Source: Streptomyces sp. NA02950
GTDB taxonomy: Bacteria > Actinomycetota > Actinomycetes > Streptomycetales > Streptomycetaceae
DNA: 64,000 bases
Direction: 5' to 3'
Assembly: GCF_013364155.1 (NCBI RefSeq)
Contig: NZ_CP054916.1
Location: 3,220,501-3,284,500 of the forward strand
In this document: piece after piece, positions 1-9,004 of the stretch
How the letters are laid out: every line of letters starts with the position of its first letter
Numbering within the stretch: the first letter of the stretch is position 1
The notes under the pieces: model-generated
The model's input: the letters and a program-made list of their open reading frames with translations, nothing else
What the model was told of the DNA's origin: nothing
Databases searched by the model: none
Made by a program: the position numbers and the translations under genes

Positions 1-376
1 GCGGCTCACCGGACGCGGACGCCTCCCCGGGAACCTTCAGCCCGTACGCCTGCCAGGCGCGGCGGGCCAGCGGCCAGTCCTGGAGGGCGGTGGCGGCGAT
101 GCCCACGTTCCACCAGTCGGGAGCGCCCGTCTCGCGGTCCAGCAGTGCGACCGCGCGCAGCCCGGCGGCGCGGGCCTGCTCCCAGTCGTGCCGGAACTTG
201 TGCAGCAGGGCCAGGTTGAACCAGGACTCCGACAGCCACGGCTCCAGGTCGGCGGCGCGGGTCAGCAGCGCGCCCGCGTCCTCGTACCGGCCGTCGCCGA
301 TGAGCGTGAACGCACGGTCCGTGGCCTGCCGCCATGAGGCGGACGGCCGGTGCCGTACCTTGCCGAAGATCTTCAC
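1..376 (-). CDS. Tetratricopeptide-repeat protein, 3' end cut by window edge
   Basis: About 125 codons are visible, running off the left edge. The GTG start at 376 opens a protein that begins MKIFGKVRHRPSASW. It contains helical-pair repeats typical of TPR proteins, for example LSESWFNLALLHK followed by DWWNVGIAATALQDW. TPRs are protein-protein docking scaffolds; no catalytic motif is visible and the partner is unknown. It is the last visible member of the minus-strand block that starts with sigR, separated by 218 bp from the HD gene upstream, so it may have its own promoter. The C-terminus lies outside the window. Confidence 0.75.
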   Translation of the reverse strand, partial: MKIFGKVRHRPSASWRQATDRAFTLIGDGRYEDAGALLTRAADLEPWLSESWFNLALLHKFRHDWEQARAAGLRAVALLDRETGAPDWWNVGIAATALQDWPLARRAWQAYGLKVPGEASASGEP

Positions 377-594
377 GATTCCCGCCTGCCGGTATCGAAA
401 TAGTCCCGAACCAGATGCCTTCGCGGACGGCGTCGCCCTCCCTGGAGGACAACCTGCCACACATTCGCGGACATCTCAGCCCGGCCCCTCTCGCTTCGGC
501 CGGGACACGATGCCCACCACACCTCCTTGCCACCGGCCATCGGCCCGACACCCCTCTCCTCGCATCCAACCATGCCTTCTGGGAGACCCGCTCA

Positions 595-2268
595 TTACCC
601 GCGAGTTCTCGACCGGGACCGGCCGTGCACCGGACGGGACAGCACCGTGGCGAGCGCCTCGACCACCGCCGGGTCGAAGTCACGGGCCGTGGCCAGCCGC
701 AGCCGCTCCAGGGCGTACAGCGCGGCCGCGCCCGCGGGGCCCGCCGGGCCGACCGCCCCACCGGCCGCCAGCTCGGTGTACGCGTTCACCGCGCGCACGA
801 TACGCGCGGTGAGCGGCTGGTCCCGATACGGATCGGCCTGCCGCTCGACAATCACCGCCACCTCGGCGGGTACCCCGGTCTGGCGTACCACAGCACCTCC
901 CAGCAGCGCGATTCTGCGCTGTTCCGCCCCGGGCAGCGGTTCGGTGGCCCCGGCGGGCACCGGGTCGAGCAGCGACAGCTGCCCGATGTCGTGCATCAGC
1001 GCCGCGTACTCCAGCACGGTCAGCGCCGGTTCGGAAAGCCCCAGCTCACGGCCGACGGCCCGGCTGAGTTCGGCGACCCTGCGGGCATGGCCCGCGGGGG
1101 TGTACCCGGCTATCTCGGTCGAACGGGCCAGCGAGGCGATGGTCTGCCGGTAGGTGGCCCGTATGCCCGCGTAGCGGCGGAACGCGTACTGGATCAGCAG
1201 CAGCGGCACCGACAGCACCGGCAGCGCCCACAGCCCGGCGACGGCGGCCGCGAGTGCCATCACCACCCCCGTCGCGCAGATCGCCGACCCCACCCCGGGC
1301 AGCGCCCACAGCTCGTCGCGGAGCAGCGGGACGTACGGCCAGCCGGTGCGGGCCCGCGCCAGCGCGGCGGCCAGCACGGCGTCGCACAGCGCGGTCAGGG
1401 CCAGCAGCGCGAGCAAGTAGCCGACCACCAGCGGCCCCTGGCCGAACCACGAGGTCAACCGGCCGGTCTGGTACACCGGTTGGAAGCAGGTGGCGGCGAA
1501 GGCGACGGTGAGCACCCGGCGGGCGGTGTGCCCGGGGTCGGCCGGGCAGCCGAACGCCAGCCGCGGCACCATGCCCGCCAGGGAGGCGGCCACGACGACG
1601 GTGACGACCTGGAGGACACCGTGGGTGGTGGGCTCACCGCCGAGGCTGCCCAGCAGGGCGTAGCCGAGGGCACCAGCGGCGGCCACGGGCGCGGGCTCAC
1701 CGCGCTGTTCGTGCGCCCCGCTCGCGCGCGGGAGCGTGGGCGGAACATCGGCGCACCGGATGGCCTCCCCGACGGCGATGAGCACCCCGAAGGCGAGCGC
1801 CGCCTCCGGCTCGCGCACCCCGTGCCACTCGGTCCAGCCGAGCGCGACAACGGCGAGCGCCCCGGCGGCGCCGTACACCCCGGCCACGGTGAGCGCCCCG
1901 GTCCGCCGCCCGCCCTCCGCCACGGCCCGCACCCGGCCCCGCCGTATCCGCCCCACCGCCCGCCCGTGCCGCCCGGCGAGCCGGTCGAGGGGACCGACGA
2001 ACCGGCCAGGCGCCCCGGGCAGGCCCAGGACTCCGGTCGCCCCGGTGGTGTCCCCGGCTGCGGGCGGGTCCGGCCGCCCCTCCGGACCCGGCCCTCCCGG
2101 CGCCCTGGGAGGCCCGCCCCGGCGCCCCGCCGGGACCGGCGGGGCGTCCGGTGCGTCGTCACCGCGTGCCCGCCCGCGCGCGATGTGCCCGGCGGCGTCC
2201 TCGTCGCGGGTGCTGCGCCGCCGCTCGGCCACGTCGCGGTCACGGTCGCGGTCGCGGTCGGCCGTCAT
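595..2268 (-). CDS. Membrane protein with degenerate HD-type phosphohydrolase domain
   Basis: A protein of 557 aa. The first ~100 residues are Arg/Pro/Gly-rich and probably disordered. Several hydrophobic segments lie between about residues 124 and 360, followed by a cytoplasmic HD-superfamily domain (about 380-540). The HD motif reads MHDIGQLSL (HD at 426-427), so the usual HDxGK lysine is Gln, and the HHExxDGxGYP signature of HD-GYP phosphodiesterases is missing. It is therefore probably a weakened or non-catalytic partner of the intact HD-GYP protein upstream. Its ATG overlaps that gene's stop by four bases (ATGA), implying translational coupling. A function in cyclic-dinucleotide turnover is inferred only. 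Confidence 0.85.
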   Translation of the reverse strand: MTADRDRDRDRDVAERRRSTRDEDAAGHIARGRARGDDAPDAPPVPAGRRGGPPRAPGGPGPEGRPDPPAAGDTTGATGVLGLPGAPGRFVGPLDRLAGRHGRAVGRIRRGRVRAVAEGGRRTGALTVAGVYGAAGALAVVALGWTEWHGVREPEAALAFGVLIAVGEAIRCADVPPTLPRASGAHEQRGEPAPVAAAGALGYALLGSLGGEPTTHGVLQVVTVVVAASLAGMVPRLAFGCPADPGHTARRVLTVAFAATCFQPVYQTGRLTSWFGQGPLVVGYLLALLALTALCDAVLAAALARARTGWPYVPLLRDELWALPGVGSAICATGVVMALAAAVAGLWALPVLSVPLLLIQYAFRRYAGIRATYRQTIASLARSTEIAGYTPAGHARRVAELSRAVGRELGLSEPALTVLEYAALMHDIGQLSLLDPVPAGATEPLPGAEQRRIALLGGAVVRQTGVPAEVAVIVERQADPYRDQPLTARIVRAVNAYTELAAGGAVGPAGPAGAAALYALERLRLATARDFDPAVVEALATVLSRPVHGRSRSRTRG

Positions 2269-3662
2269 GGTGCACCGTCCGCGCTGTCCGGCTGCGCTGC
2301 CGGGGCGGACGGGCCGGGGGCCGCCGCGACGGCCGGTTCCGGGAGCGCCCGCCGCGCGCCCGCCGGAGCGTTTCCGCGCTCCTCACCGGCGGCGTCCGCC
2401 GTGACGGCCGCGTGCCAGCCGTGCCGGTCCAGGGCGCGGGCCAGGGCCCGCACCATCCGGGGGTCGAAGTGCGAGCCCGCGCACCGCTTGAGCTCCTCGA
2501 CCGCGGTGGGCACCGGCCGCCCCCGCCGGTACGTACGCGTCGAGGTCATCGCGTCGAAGGCGTCGGCGACCGCGACCACCCGCGCGAACTCCGGGATCTG
2601 CGTCCCGGCGAGCCCGTACGGATAGCCGGTGCCGTCCAGCCGCTCGTGGTGGTGCAGGATGGCCGCGCGCGCCTCGCCCAGGAAGCCGATGCCGCGCACC
2701 ATCTCGTGGCCGTACTCGGGGTGCAGTTCGATGATCCGGCGCTCGTCGGGGGTCAGCGGCCCGTTCTTGCGCAGGATCCGGGTGGGGACGCCCAGCTTGC
2801 CCACGTCGTGGAGGATGCCCGCGATCCGCAGCGCCTCGAGCCGGTCGCCGCTCATGCCCAGTTCCCGGGCGATCATCGCCGAGGCGCGGCCGACGCGTTC
2901 GCTGTGGCCCCGGGTGTAGCGGTCCTTGATGTCGACGGCCTGGACGAGGGCGCGGATGGTGGCCTGGTGGGCGGTGCGCTCCCGGTGGTACAGGGCGAAG
3001 ACGCACGCGGAGACGTACATCGGCAGCAGCACCAGCAGGGCCGCCGCCGGCCCCCAGGCGCTGTGCCAGAGCACGGCCATGGCCAGCCCCGCGGACCCGT
3101 GCACCAGATGCGGGGCGAGCGAGCCGAGGACCCGGCCGCGCCAGGCGGCGCGCGGGGAGTGGCGCTCGGCGGTGACCAGCACCCCGCACTCCAGGGCGAT
3201 CACGGCCAGGCAGAGCACGAGCGCGGCGACGGCCGCGGCGGCCAGGGCGGACGAGAAGCCGGGTGCGCCGGGCGCCCGGACGGCGTCGAGCGCCGCACGC
3301 CCACCGAACGCGGCGAACGTGTGTCCGGCGGCCCAGACGGCCAGGGCGAGCTGGGCGGCGTGCCAGATCCGGCGTACCCCGGCCGGTCGCCGTCCGACGG
3401 GCGCGAGCAGCGCGCCGGGCACCGCGACCAGCGACGCGGCGCCGGGAGGCAGCAGAAAAGCCCCGGCCAGAAGGACGGGGCTGTACCACTCCGGCCATGG
3501 GGCGCGGGTCCCGCGGGCCCCCGCCGCGTAGACCGCGGCGAGGAGGACAACGGAGGCCCAGGGAACGGCGGCCTGGGGCCGGAGGAGGGGGGCGGCACAC
3601 AGCGCGGCGGCGAGCGCGGCGCACAGAACATAGACGCGCGCCCCGAGAGGAAGTGCCCGCAC
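2265..3662 (-). CDS. HD-GYP domain membrane protein (putative cyclic-dinucleotide phosphodiesterase)
   Basis: The frame extends up to 3824, but I choose the GTG at 3662 because GGGAGGAGGG sits just upstream as a Shine-Dalgarno sequence. This gives 465 aa. The N-terminal half is strongly hydrophobic with several membrane helices. The C-terminal half carries a complete HD-GYP domain: LHDVGKLGVP (HD near 285-286) and HHERLDGTGYP (near 337-348). HD-GYP proteins of this family hydrolyse cyclic dinucleotides such as c-di-GMP at a di-metal site. It is followed by a second, degenerate HD protein with a 4-bp overlap. It lies downstream of sigR-rsrA, so read-through from the SigR promoter could make it oxidative-stress responsive (inference). 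Confidence 0.88.
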   Translation of the reverse strand: MRALPLGARVYVLCAALAAALCAAPLLRPQAAVPWASVVLLAAVYAAGARGTRAPWPEWYSPVLLAGAFLLPPGAASLVAVPGALLAPVGRRPAGVRRIWHAAQLALAVWAAGHTFAAFGGRAALDAVRAPGAPGFSSALAAAAVAALVLCLAVIALECGVLVTAERHSPRAAWRGRVLGSLAPHLVHGSAGLAMAVLWHSAWGPAAALLVLLPMYVSACVFALYHRERTAHQATIRALVQAVDIKDRYTRGHSERVGRASAMIARELGMSGDRLEALRIAGILHDVGKLGVPTRILRKNGPLTPDERRIIELHPEYGHEMVRGIGFLGEARAAILHHHERLDGTGYPYGLAGTQIPEFARVVAVADAFDAMTSTRTYRRGRPVPTAVEELKRCAGSHFDPRMVRALARALDRHGWHAAVTADAAGEERGNAPAGARRALPEPAVAAAPGPSAPAAQPDSADGAP

Positions 3663-3837
3663 GGCGCCCTCCTCCCGGTCCAGGTCCGCCCTGTCCCCTG
3701 ACGGGCGGGGCGGGTCAGATTCGGGAGAATAGAGCCGCGAACGGCGGGGACGACCGGCCGAGCCGCCCGATTGCACACCTTCGGGTGATGATCGGACCGC
3801 TGGGGCACGTCGCGCGGCGGTCACGCTCCGCCGCGGG

Positions 3838-4167
3838 TCACTCCTGGGCGGTGCTGGGGGTGCTCTCCGGGGCGGGGGTCTCCGCGGTGATCTCCCGCTC
3901 GGGGACGGTCTGTCCGGACCGGATCAGCTCGATCCGGCCCATGACCTTCGACCGGAGGTCGCTGGGTACGTCGTCATGGCCGCAGCACCGCTTGACCAGC
4001 TTCTTCACGGCCTTCTCCAGGCCGTACTTCTCCAGGCACGGGGAGCACTCGTCGAAGTGCACCTCGAATTTGGCGCAGTCGCCGTCCGGCATCTCGTGAT
4101 CGAGGAACTCGTAGAGATGGTCGAGGACCTCGGAGCAATCCGTCTCGTGCGGCTCTCCGCAGCTCAT
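3838..4167 (-). CDS. rsrA: RsrA, zinc-binding thiol-redox anti-sigma factor
   Basis: A 109-aa ZAS-family anti-sigma factor. RsrA binds SigR in the cytoplasm when reduced and zinc-loaded; disulfide stress oxidises its cysteines, expels zinc and releases SigR. The key residues are at the positions described for the S. coelicolor protein: Cys3, Cys11, His37, Cys41 and Cys44 (H-x3-C-x2-C signature), plus Cys61 and Cys62. The ATG at 4167 overlaps the sigR stop as ATGA, so the two are translationally coupled and made in balanced amounts. The frame is open far upstream, but homology supports [11 protein letters not shown] as the start. Confidence 0.96.
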   Translation of the reverse strand: MSCGEPHETDCSEVLDHLYEFLDHEMPDGDCAKFEVHFDECSPCLEKYGLEKAVKKLVKRCCGHDDVPSDLRSKVMGRIELIRSGQTVPEREITAETPAPESTPSTAQE

Positions 4168-4853
4168 GAGTCCGCGCCTTTCCGATCGTGCGACTCGTCC
4201 GCCGCGGCGGACGCGCCCGCCGGGACCAGCCCGCGCCCACGGGCGTAGTCCTCCAGCAGTCCACGCAGCTGACGGCGCCCCCGGTGCAGACGGGACATCA
4301 CCGTACCGATGGGTGTACCCATGATGTCCGCGATCTCCTTGTAGGCAAACCCCTCGACATCCGCGAGGTAGACCGCGATGCGAAACTCCTCGGGAATGGC
4401 CTGAAGAGCCTCCTTGACATCGGAATCCGGCAGGTGGTCGAGGGCCTGTGACTCGGCGGAGCGCAGCCCGGTCGACATATGCGACTCGGCGCGCGCGAGC
4501 TGCCAGTCCTCGATCTCCTCGGCCGCGCTGCGCTGCGGTTCGCGCTGCTTCTTGCGGTACGAGTTGATGAACGTGTTGGTGAGGATGCGGTACAACCACG
4601 CCTTGAGGTTGGTGCCCTCACGGAACTGATGGAAGGACCCGTACGCCTTCGCGTACGTCTCCTGCACGAGATCCTCCGCATCGGCCGGATTGCGCGTCAT
4701 GCGCAGCGCGGCGGAGTACATCTGGTCGAGGAAGGTGAGGGCGTCCCGCTCGAAGCGCGCATTGCGCTCGGCAGTCGTCTCCTCCGGGCGCTCGGCCGGC
4801 TCTCCCTCGTTGACGCCGTCGGTCTCTGCGTCGGTCCCAGTGACCTGACCCAC
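4164..4853 (-). CDS. sigR: SigR, ECF sigma factor of the thiol-oxidative stress response
   Basis: An RNA polymerase sigma factor of the SigR/SigH group. From the GTG at 4853 ([10 protein letters not shown]) it is 229 aa, close to the S. coelicolor protein. Region 2 is seen in [17 protein letters not shown] and [14 protein letters not shown], and region 4 in [20 protein letters not shown]. The same frame continues upstream to an ATG at 5018 ([10 protein letters not shown]), adding exactly 55 residues. This matches the unstable longer SigR' isoform known in S. coelicolor, made from the autoregulated upstream promoter. A SigR-type promoter lies at 5078-5103. The gene overlaps rsrA by four bases. 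Confidence 0.96.
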   Translation of the reverse strand: MGQVTGTDAETDGVNEGEPAERPEETTAERNARFERDALTFLDQMYSAALRMTRNPADAEDLVQETYAKAYGSFHQFREGTNLKAWLYRILTNTFINSYRKKQREPQRSAAEEIEDWQLARAESHMSTGLRSAESQALDHLPDSDVKEALQAIPEEFRIAVYLADVEGFAYKEIADIMGTPIGTVMSRLHRGRRQLRGLLEDYARGRGLVPAGASAAADESHDRKGADS

Positions 4854-5077
4854 CTCCTCCAGCTTCGCGGCGGGGCCGGATGCGGACCCGCTCGAATCGG
4901 AGAATAGACGACGATCCGGTCCGCCCGCCGCTTCGATCTTCGCGGTCTGCGCCCCTACCGCTTCCGTCCACTCCAGGTCAGCGGCGTGCGGGCGGGCCGG
5001 GCAAGCAAGCGAACCCATGCGGGGAACTCCCTTTCCTCGTGCGGTGCCATCGCGCGGTGAATACCGATGTCGGCTAC

Positions 5078-5103
5078 AACGCCGGACCCGGCCCCGGCAT
5101 TCC
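5078..5103 (-). promoter_or_regulatory. SigR-type promoter of sigR
   Basis: Read on the minus strand, GGAAT (5099-5103) is followed by exactly 18 bases and then GTT (5078-5080). This matches the published SigR/SigH consensus GGAAT-N18-GTT without mismatch. It lies about 60 bp upstream of the ATG at 5018, so a transcript from here would carry the longer SigR' start as well as the short one, giving positive autoregulation. Confidence 0.88.
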
Positions 5104-5137
5104 CGCGGCGCTCCGGGCCGGTGTGCTCGGCCCGGCC

Positions 5138-5785
5138 TCAGCCCAGGGCGCGCGGCAGCCACCCGGTGACCGCCCCGGTGATCACCGCGAGCGTCTCCGG
5201 TTCGCCGACCCCGGCCGACTTCGGCACCGCGAAGCCGTGGTCGCCGTGGGGCACCTCGACCAGTTCGGTACCGGCGGGCAGCTGGGGGAACTCCCCGGGG
5301 CGTCCGAACGGATCCCGTCCACCCTGGACGACCAGCGTCGGCACCCCGGCCCCCAGCAGCTCCTCGGCCCGGGACTTCTCCGGCTTGCCCGGCGGGTGCA
5401 GCGGGAAGGACAGCGCCAGTACGGCGGCGGCGCCCAGCTCACGGGCGGTCCGGCAGGCCACCCGCGCCCCCGCGCTGCGGCCGCCGGCGACCACCGGCAG
5501 TCCGGCCTTCTCCAGGGCGGGCCACAGGGCGCGCCAGCCGGTGTCGAGGGTCTTCGGCGCGGGCGCGACCTTCTTCCCGGCCACCCGCCACGGCTGCTCG
5601 ACCAGGGCGACGCTCACCCGCTGCCCGGGCAGCTCGGCGGCCAGGGCGCGCAGGTCCCGCGCCTCGATCCCGCCGCCCGCGCCATGGCTCACGGCGAGCA
5701 CGGCGTGGGCGCCGGGGGCGCGATGCCAGGTGATACGGGCATCACCGACCGGAGTCGGCACGGTTTCGGTCGTCTTCGTACTCAC
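5138..5785 (-). CDS. Alpha/beta-hydrolase, dienelactone-hydrolase/KANL3-Tex30 type
   Basis: A cytoplasmic alpha/beta-hydrolase of 215 aa from the GTG at 5785 (VSTKTTETV); the frame could start at 5821, but homologous proteins start near here. The nucleophile elbow is GGRSAGAR (G-x-S-x-G), the acidic residue probably lies in [10 protein letters not shown], and the catalytic His in [10 protein letters not shown]. This short family includes the KANL3/Tex30-like hydrolases, whose substrates are mostly unknown. It lies upstream of, and in the same direction as, sigR, separated by the SigR promoter, so it is a separate transcription unit. Its 3' end is only 35 bp from that promoter. Confidence 0.8.
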   Translation of the reverse strand: MSTKTTETVPTPVGDARITWHRAPGAHAVLAVSHGAGGGIEARDLRALAAELPGQRVSVALVEQPWRVAGKKVAPAPKTLDTGWRALWPALEKAGLPVVAGGRSAGARVACRTARELGAAAVLALSFPLHPPGKPEKSRAEELLGAGVPTLVVQGGRDPFGRPGEFPQLPAGTELVEVPHGDHGFAVPKSAGVGEPETLAVITGAVTGWLPRALG

Positions 5786-5841
5786 CCGGCCATCCTGCCG
5801 TGCGCCGGGGCCGGATCGCACGGGGCACCACCGGGGGCCGA

Positions 5842-6699
5842 TCAGAAGAGGGTGGCCTCCTCCGGCGCCTCCAGCTCCGTCACCAGCTCCGGCCCGTTGT
5901 TGCGAACATCACTCACCCCGGTCCCGACCGGGTACGCGCGCAGCAGACCCGCAGGCGGCGGGGCCAACAGCGGACGCAGATCGTCCGGATCGGTACGGGC
6001 GGGATCCAGCCATTCCGCCCAGCGGTCCTCGGTGAGCACCAGCGGCATCCGGGGATGAATATCGGCCAGCGAGCGCGGCCCGGCACCCTCGCCCGCCGTA
6101 TCCCCGGCCTCCGCCGCTCCGGCCACCTCGGCGAACGGCTCCTGCTCCGCCTCCGTGGTGATCACAGTGCAGGTCACCCACCACGCCCGCGGGTGCTCGT
6201 CCGGCAGCGTCCGGTCCCGCCAGAACTCGTACAGCCCGGCCATCGCCATCACCGAACCGTCCACCGGGGTCACGAAGTACGGCTGCTTGCGCGGCCGTTT
6301 CCGCTTCCCCCTCTCCTCCAGCTGCCGCTCCGAGGATCCGGTGACCCACTCGTAATAGCCGTCGGCGGGCAGGATGCACCGGCGCGAGGCGAACGGCCGC
6401 CGGTACGAGGGCTTCTCGTGCACCGTCTCGGCCCGGGCGTTGATCATCTTCACCCCGCCCTCGGGCGACTTCGCCCAGGACGGCACCAGTCCCCACTTCA
6501 GCGCCCTGAGCTGGCGGACCGGACGCGGCCCGGCGGCGTCGGCGCCGTTCTTCAGCGGGCGTTCGAGCACCGCGTACACGCCCTTGGTGGGCGCGACGTT
6601 CCAGTCGGGCGCCAGAGTCTCTTCCGGCTCCCACTTCTCCACTCCGAAGAGCCCGGCGAGATCCTCCGGCCTCCGGCTCGCTGCGTATCGACCGCACAT
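5842..6699 (-). CDS. HMCES/YedK family abasic-site DNA-protein crosslink protein
   Basis: A protein of 285 aa beginning MCGRYA. The family (SOS response-associated peptidase, SRAP) forms a stable thiazolidine crosslink between Cys2 and abasic sites in single-stranded DNA, shielding them from cleavage. The conserved residues are visible: Cys2, the Asn in MINARAETV, the Glu in LPADGYYEW and the His in IHPRMPLVL. I chose the ATG at 6699 because Cys2 must follow the initiator Met; the longer frame to 6906 would bury it. It is divergent from the M50-like gene. No LexA box is obvious to me in the 110-bp gap. Confidence 0.9.
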   Translation of the reverse strand: MCGRYAASRRPEDLAGLFGVEKWEPEETLAPDWNVAPTKGVYAVLERPLKNGADAAGPRPVRQLRALKWGLVPSWAKSPEGGVKMINARAETVHEKPSYRRPFASRRCILPADGYYEWVTGSSERQLEERGKRKRPRKQPYFVTPVDGSVMAMAGLYEFWRDRTLPDEHPRAWWVTCTVITTEAEQEPFAEVAGAAEAGDTAGEGAGPRSLADIHPRMPLVLTEDRWAEWLDPARTDPDDLRPLLAPPPAGLLRAYPVGTGVSDVRNNGPELVTELEAPEEATLF

Positions 6700-6809
6700 A
6701 GGTGCCACACTGCCACGACGCCCGGGCCCGGTGGCCGCCGAGCCGGGAATCGAGCCCGACGGCCGGAAGACGGCCGACCGCAACGCCAGCCGCGAGGAGC
6801 CGCCCGCCC

Positions 6810-7523
6810 ATGGACGCCACGAACGCCGCCGAGCTGTGGGACCGCGTCGTCGGGACCCAGCCGGACCCCACCACCTGGCTGGTCGCCTCCACCGGGCTCG
6901 TCGCACTGGCCGTGGTGGTCTACCGGACCACCTGGCGGATCACCCGCAACGCCATCACCATCGCCCACGAGGGCGGCCACGGGCTGGTCGCGCTGCTCAG
7001 CGGGCGGCGGCTGGACGGCATACGACTGCACTCGGACACTTCGGGGCTGACCGTCTCCCGCGGCAAGCCCACCGGCCTCGGCATGGTCCTCACCGCCGCC
7101 GCCGGGTACACCGCGCCCTCGCTGCTCGGCCTGGCCGGTTCCTGGCTGCTGGCCTCGAACCACATCACCGCCCTGCTGTGGGGGGCCACGGCGCTGCTCG
7201 CCGCGATGCTGGTGATGATCCGCAACGCGTACGGAGTGCTCACGGTCGTGGTCACCGGTGCCGCCTTCTTCCTCGTCTCCTGGCTGACCGGATCGGAGGT
7301 GCAGGCGGCGTTCGCCTACGCGGCGGTGTGGTTCCTGCTGCTGGGCGGCGTCCGCCCGGCGTTCGAGCTCCAGCGCAAGCGCCGGCACGGCGGCGCGCAT
7401 GACTCCGACCCCGATCAACTGGCCCGCCTCACCGGCATTCCGGCCGGTGCCTGGCTGCTGATGTTCCACGTCGTCTCGCTGTGCTCGCTGCTCGCGGGCG
7501 GTCGCTGGCTGCTGGGGATGTGA
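6810..7523 (+). CDS. M50-like integral membrane zinc metalloprotease
   Basis: A protein of 237 aa starting at the ATG at 6810, preceded by GAGGAG about 8 bases upstream. The zinc motif HEGGH (residues 53-57, in TIAHEGGHGLVALL) lies in the second hydrophobic segment, as in site-2-type (M50B) intramembrane proteases. Five or six further hydrophobic segments follow. A second metal ligand could be supplied by the MIRNAYG region, which replaces the usual NPDG-type motif, so the match to M50 is partial. Substrate and pathway are unknown; these proteases often cleave membrane anti-sigma factors or signal-peptide remnants. Confidence 0.75.
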   Translation: MDATNAAELWDRVVGTQPDPTTWLVASTGLVALAVVVYRTTWRITRNAITIAHEGGHGLVALLSGRRLDGIRLHSDTSGLTVSRGKPTGLGMVLTAAAGYTAPSLLGLAGSWLLASNHITALLWGATALLAAMLVMIRNAYGVLTVVVTGAAFFLVSWLTGSEVQAAFAYAAVWFLLLGGVRPAFELQRKRRHGGAHDSDPDQLARLTGIPAGAWLLMFHVVSLCSLLAGGRWLLGM

Positions 7524-7581
7524 GCCGTACGAGCCCCCGGCGTACCTCGTGCGCCACATGGCCCAGGGCTGTGTTTCGACT

Positions 7582-7639
7582 GGGTTTCGCCACTTTTGAT
7601 CAAGAATCGCACTCTCGGCGAACCACTAAAGTGAAACCC
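7582..7639 (+). promoter_or_regulatory. Long inverted repeat abutting the aroA start codon
   Basis: GGGTTTC (7582-7588) and ACTTT (7592-7596) are complementary to AAAGT (7628-7632) and GAAACCC (7633-7639). This gives a 12-bp stem with one 3-base bulge and a 31-base loop. The right arm ends one base before the aroA ATG. The loop starts at a TTGATCAA palindrome (7596-7603). It could be an operator or an mRNA fold that occludes initiation. No Shine-Dalgarno sequence is visible between it and the ATG. Confidence 0.45.
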
Positions 7640-8992
7640 ATGACCGGCATTGAGACCTCCCCGGGCGCACACCCCGCCCTCTGGCCCGCTCCGACCGCCG
7701 ACGGAGCGGTGGACGCGACCGTCACCGTGCCCGGATCCAAGTCGGTTACCAACCGCGGTCTGATCCTGGCCGCGCTCGCCGCCGAACCCGGCTGGCTGCG
7801 CCGTCCGCTCCGCTCCCGCGACACCCTGCTGATGGCCGAGGCGCTGCGGGCGATGGGCGTGGGCATCGAGGAGGGCGTCGGCCCCGACGGCGGCGGTGAG
7901 GTGTGGCGGATCATCCCGGCGGGGCTGCACGGCCCGGCCACCGTCGACGTCGGCAACGCGGGCACCGTGATGCGCTTCCTGCCGCCGGTCGCCGCCCTGG
8001 CCGACGGCCCGGTCCGGTTCGACGGCGACCCGCGCTCGCACGAGCGCCCGCTGCACGGAGTGATCGACGCGCTGCGCGCGCTCGGCGCCCGGATCGACGA
8101 CGACGGCCGCGGCGCGCTGCCGATGACCGTCCACGGCGGCGGAGCGCTGGACGGTGGCCCGGTGCGGATCGACGCCTCGTCCTCGTCCCAGTTCGTCAGC
8201 GCGCTGCTGCTGTCCGCGCCGCGCTTCAACCAGGGTGTCGAGGTGCGCCATGTCGGCGCCGCGCTGCCCTCCCTGCCGCACATCCGGATGACCGTGGACA
8301 TGCTGCGCGCCGTGGGCGCCCGGGTGGACACCGCCGAGGCGGGCGGCGAGCGGGGTGTCTGGCGGGTGGCGCCGAGCGCGCTGCTCGGCCGCGACCTGGT
8401 CGTCGAGCCGGACCTGTCCAACGCGGCGCCGTTCCTGGCCGCCGCCCTGGTCACCGGCGGTCGGGTGACCATCCCCGACTGGCCCGAGCACACCACCCAG
8501 CCCGGGGACGAGCTGCGCCGGATCTTCGTCGAGATGGGCGGCTCCTGCGAGCTGACCGAGACCGGTCTGACCTTCACCGGCACCGGCCGGATCACCGGTA
8601 TCGACGCCGATCTGCACGAGGTGGGCGAGCTCACCCCGGTGATCGCGGCGGTCGCGGCGCTCGCCGACTCCGAGTCGGTGCTGCGCGGCATCGGCCATCT
8701 GCGGCTGCACGAGACCGACCGGCTCGCCGCCCTCGCCAAGGAGATCAACGGGCTCGGCGGCGAGGTCACCGAGACCGAGGACAGCCTGCGCATCGTCCCG
8801 GCCCCGCTGCGCGGCGGGATCTTCCACACCTACGAGGACCACCGGCTGGCCACCGCCGCCGCCGTCATCGGTCTGGCCGTCGAGGACGTCCAGATCGAGA
8901 ACGTGGCGACCACCGCCAAGACCCTGCCCGACTTCCCCGGCCTGTGGACCGGCATGCTCGACGCGACGACACCCTCGGCGCGGAGAGCCTGA
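7640..8992 (+). CDS. aroA: AroA, 3-phosphoshikimate 1-carboxyvinyltransferase (EPSP synthase)
   Basis: A protein of 450 aa. It transfers the enolpyruvyl group of PEP to shikimate-3-phosphate, the sixth step of the shikimate pathway to chorismate and aromatic amino acids. Family motifs are intact: PGSKSVTNR near residue 32 (substrate/PEP loop), NAGTVMRFLPP, the PEP-contacting DGDPRSHERPLHG, the SSSSQFVSALLL segment and HETDRLAAL near the C-terminus. The ATG at 7640 has no convincing ribosome-binding site; TAAAGT at 7627-7632 could be a -10 element giving leaderless mRNA. The rsgA gene starts 12 bp after its stop, so the two are probably co-transcribed. Confidence 0.97.
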   Translation: MTGIETSPGAHPALWPAPTADGAVDATVTVPGSKSVTNRGLILAALAAEPGWLRRPLRSRDTLLMAEALRAMGVGIEEGVGPDGGGEVWRIIPAGLHGPATVDVGNAGTVMRFLPPVAALADGPVRFDGDPRSHERPLHGVIDALRALGARIDDDGRGALPMTVHGGGALDGGPVRIDASSSSQFVSALLLSAPRFNQGVEVRHVGAALPSLPHIRMTVDMLRAVGARVDTAEAGGERGVWRVAPSALLGRDLVVEPDLSNAAPFLAAALVTGGRVTIPDWPEHTTQPGDELRRIFVEMGGSCELTETGLTFTGTGRITGIDADLHEVGELTPVIAAVAALADSESVLRGIGHLRLHETDRLAALAKEINGLGGEVTETEDSLRIVPAPLRGGIFHTYEDHRLATAAAVIGLAVEDVQIENVATTAKTLPDFPGLWTGMLDATTPSARRA

Positions 8993-9004
8993 GAGCCCTC
9001 CGCC

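Noticed and set aside
377..594. Small coding region between the TPR and HD genes
   Set aside because: Frames are open but lack ribosome-binding sites and family-like sequence; treated as intergenic.
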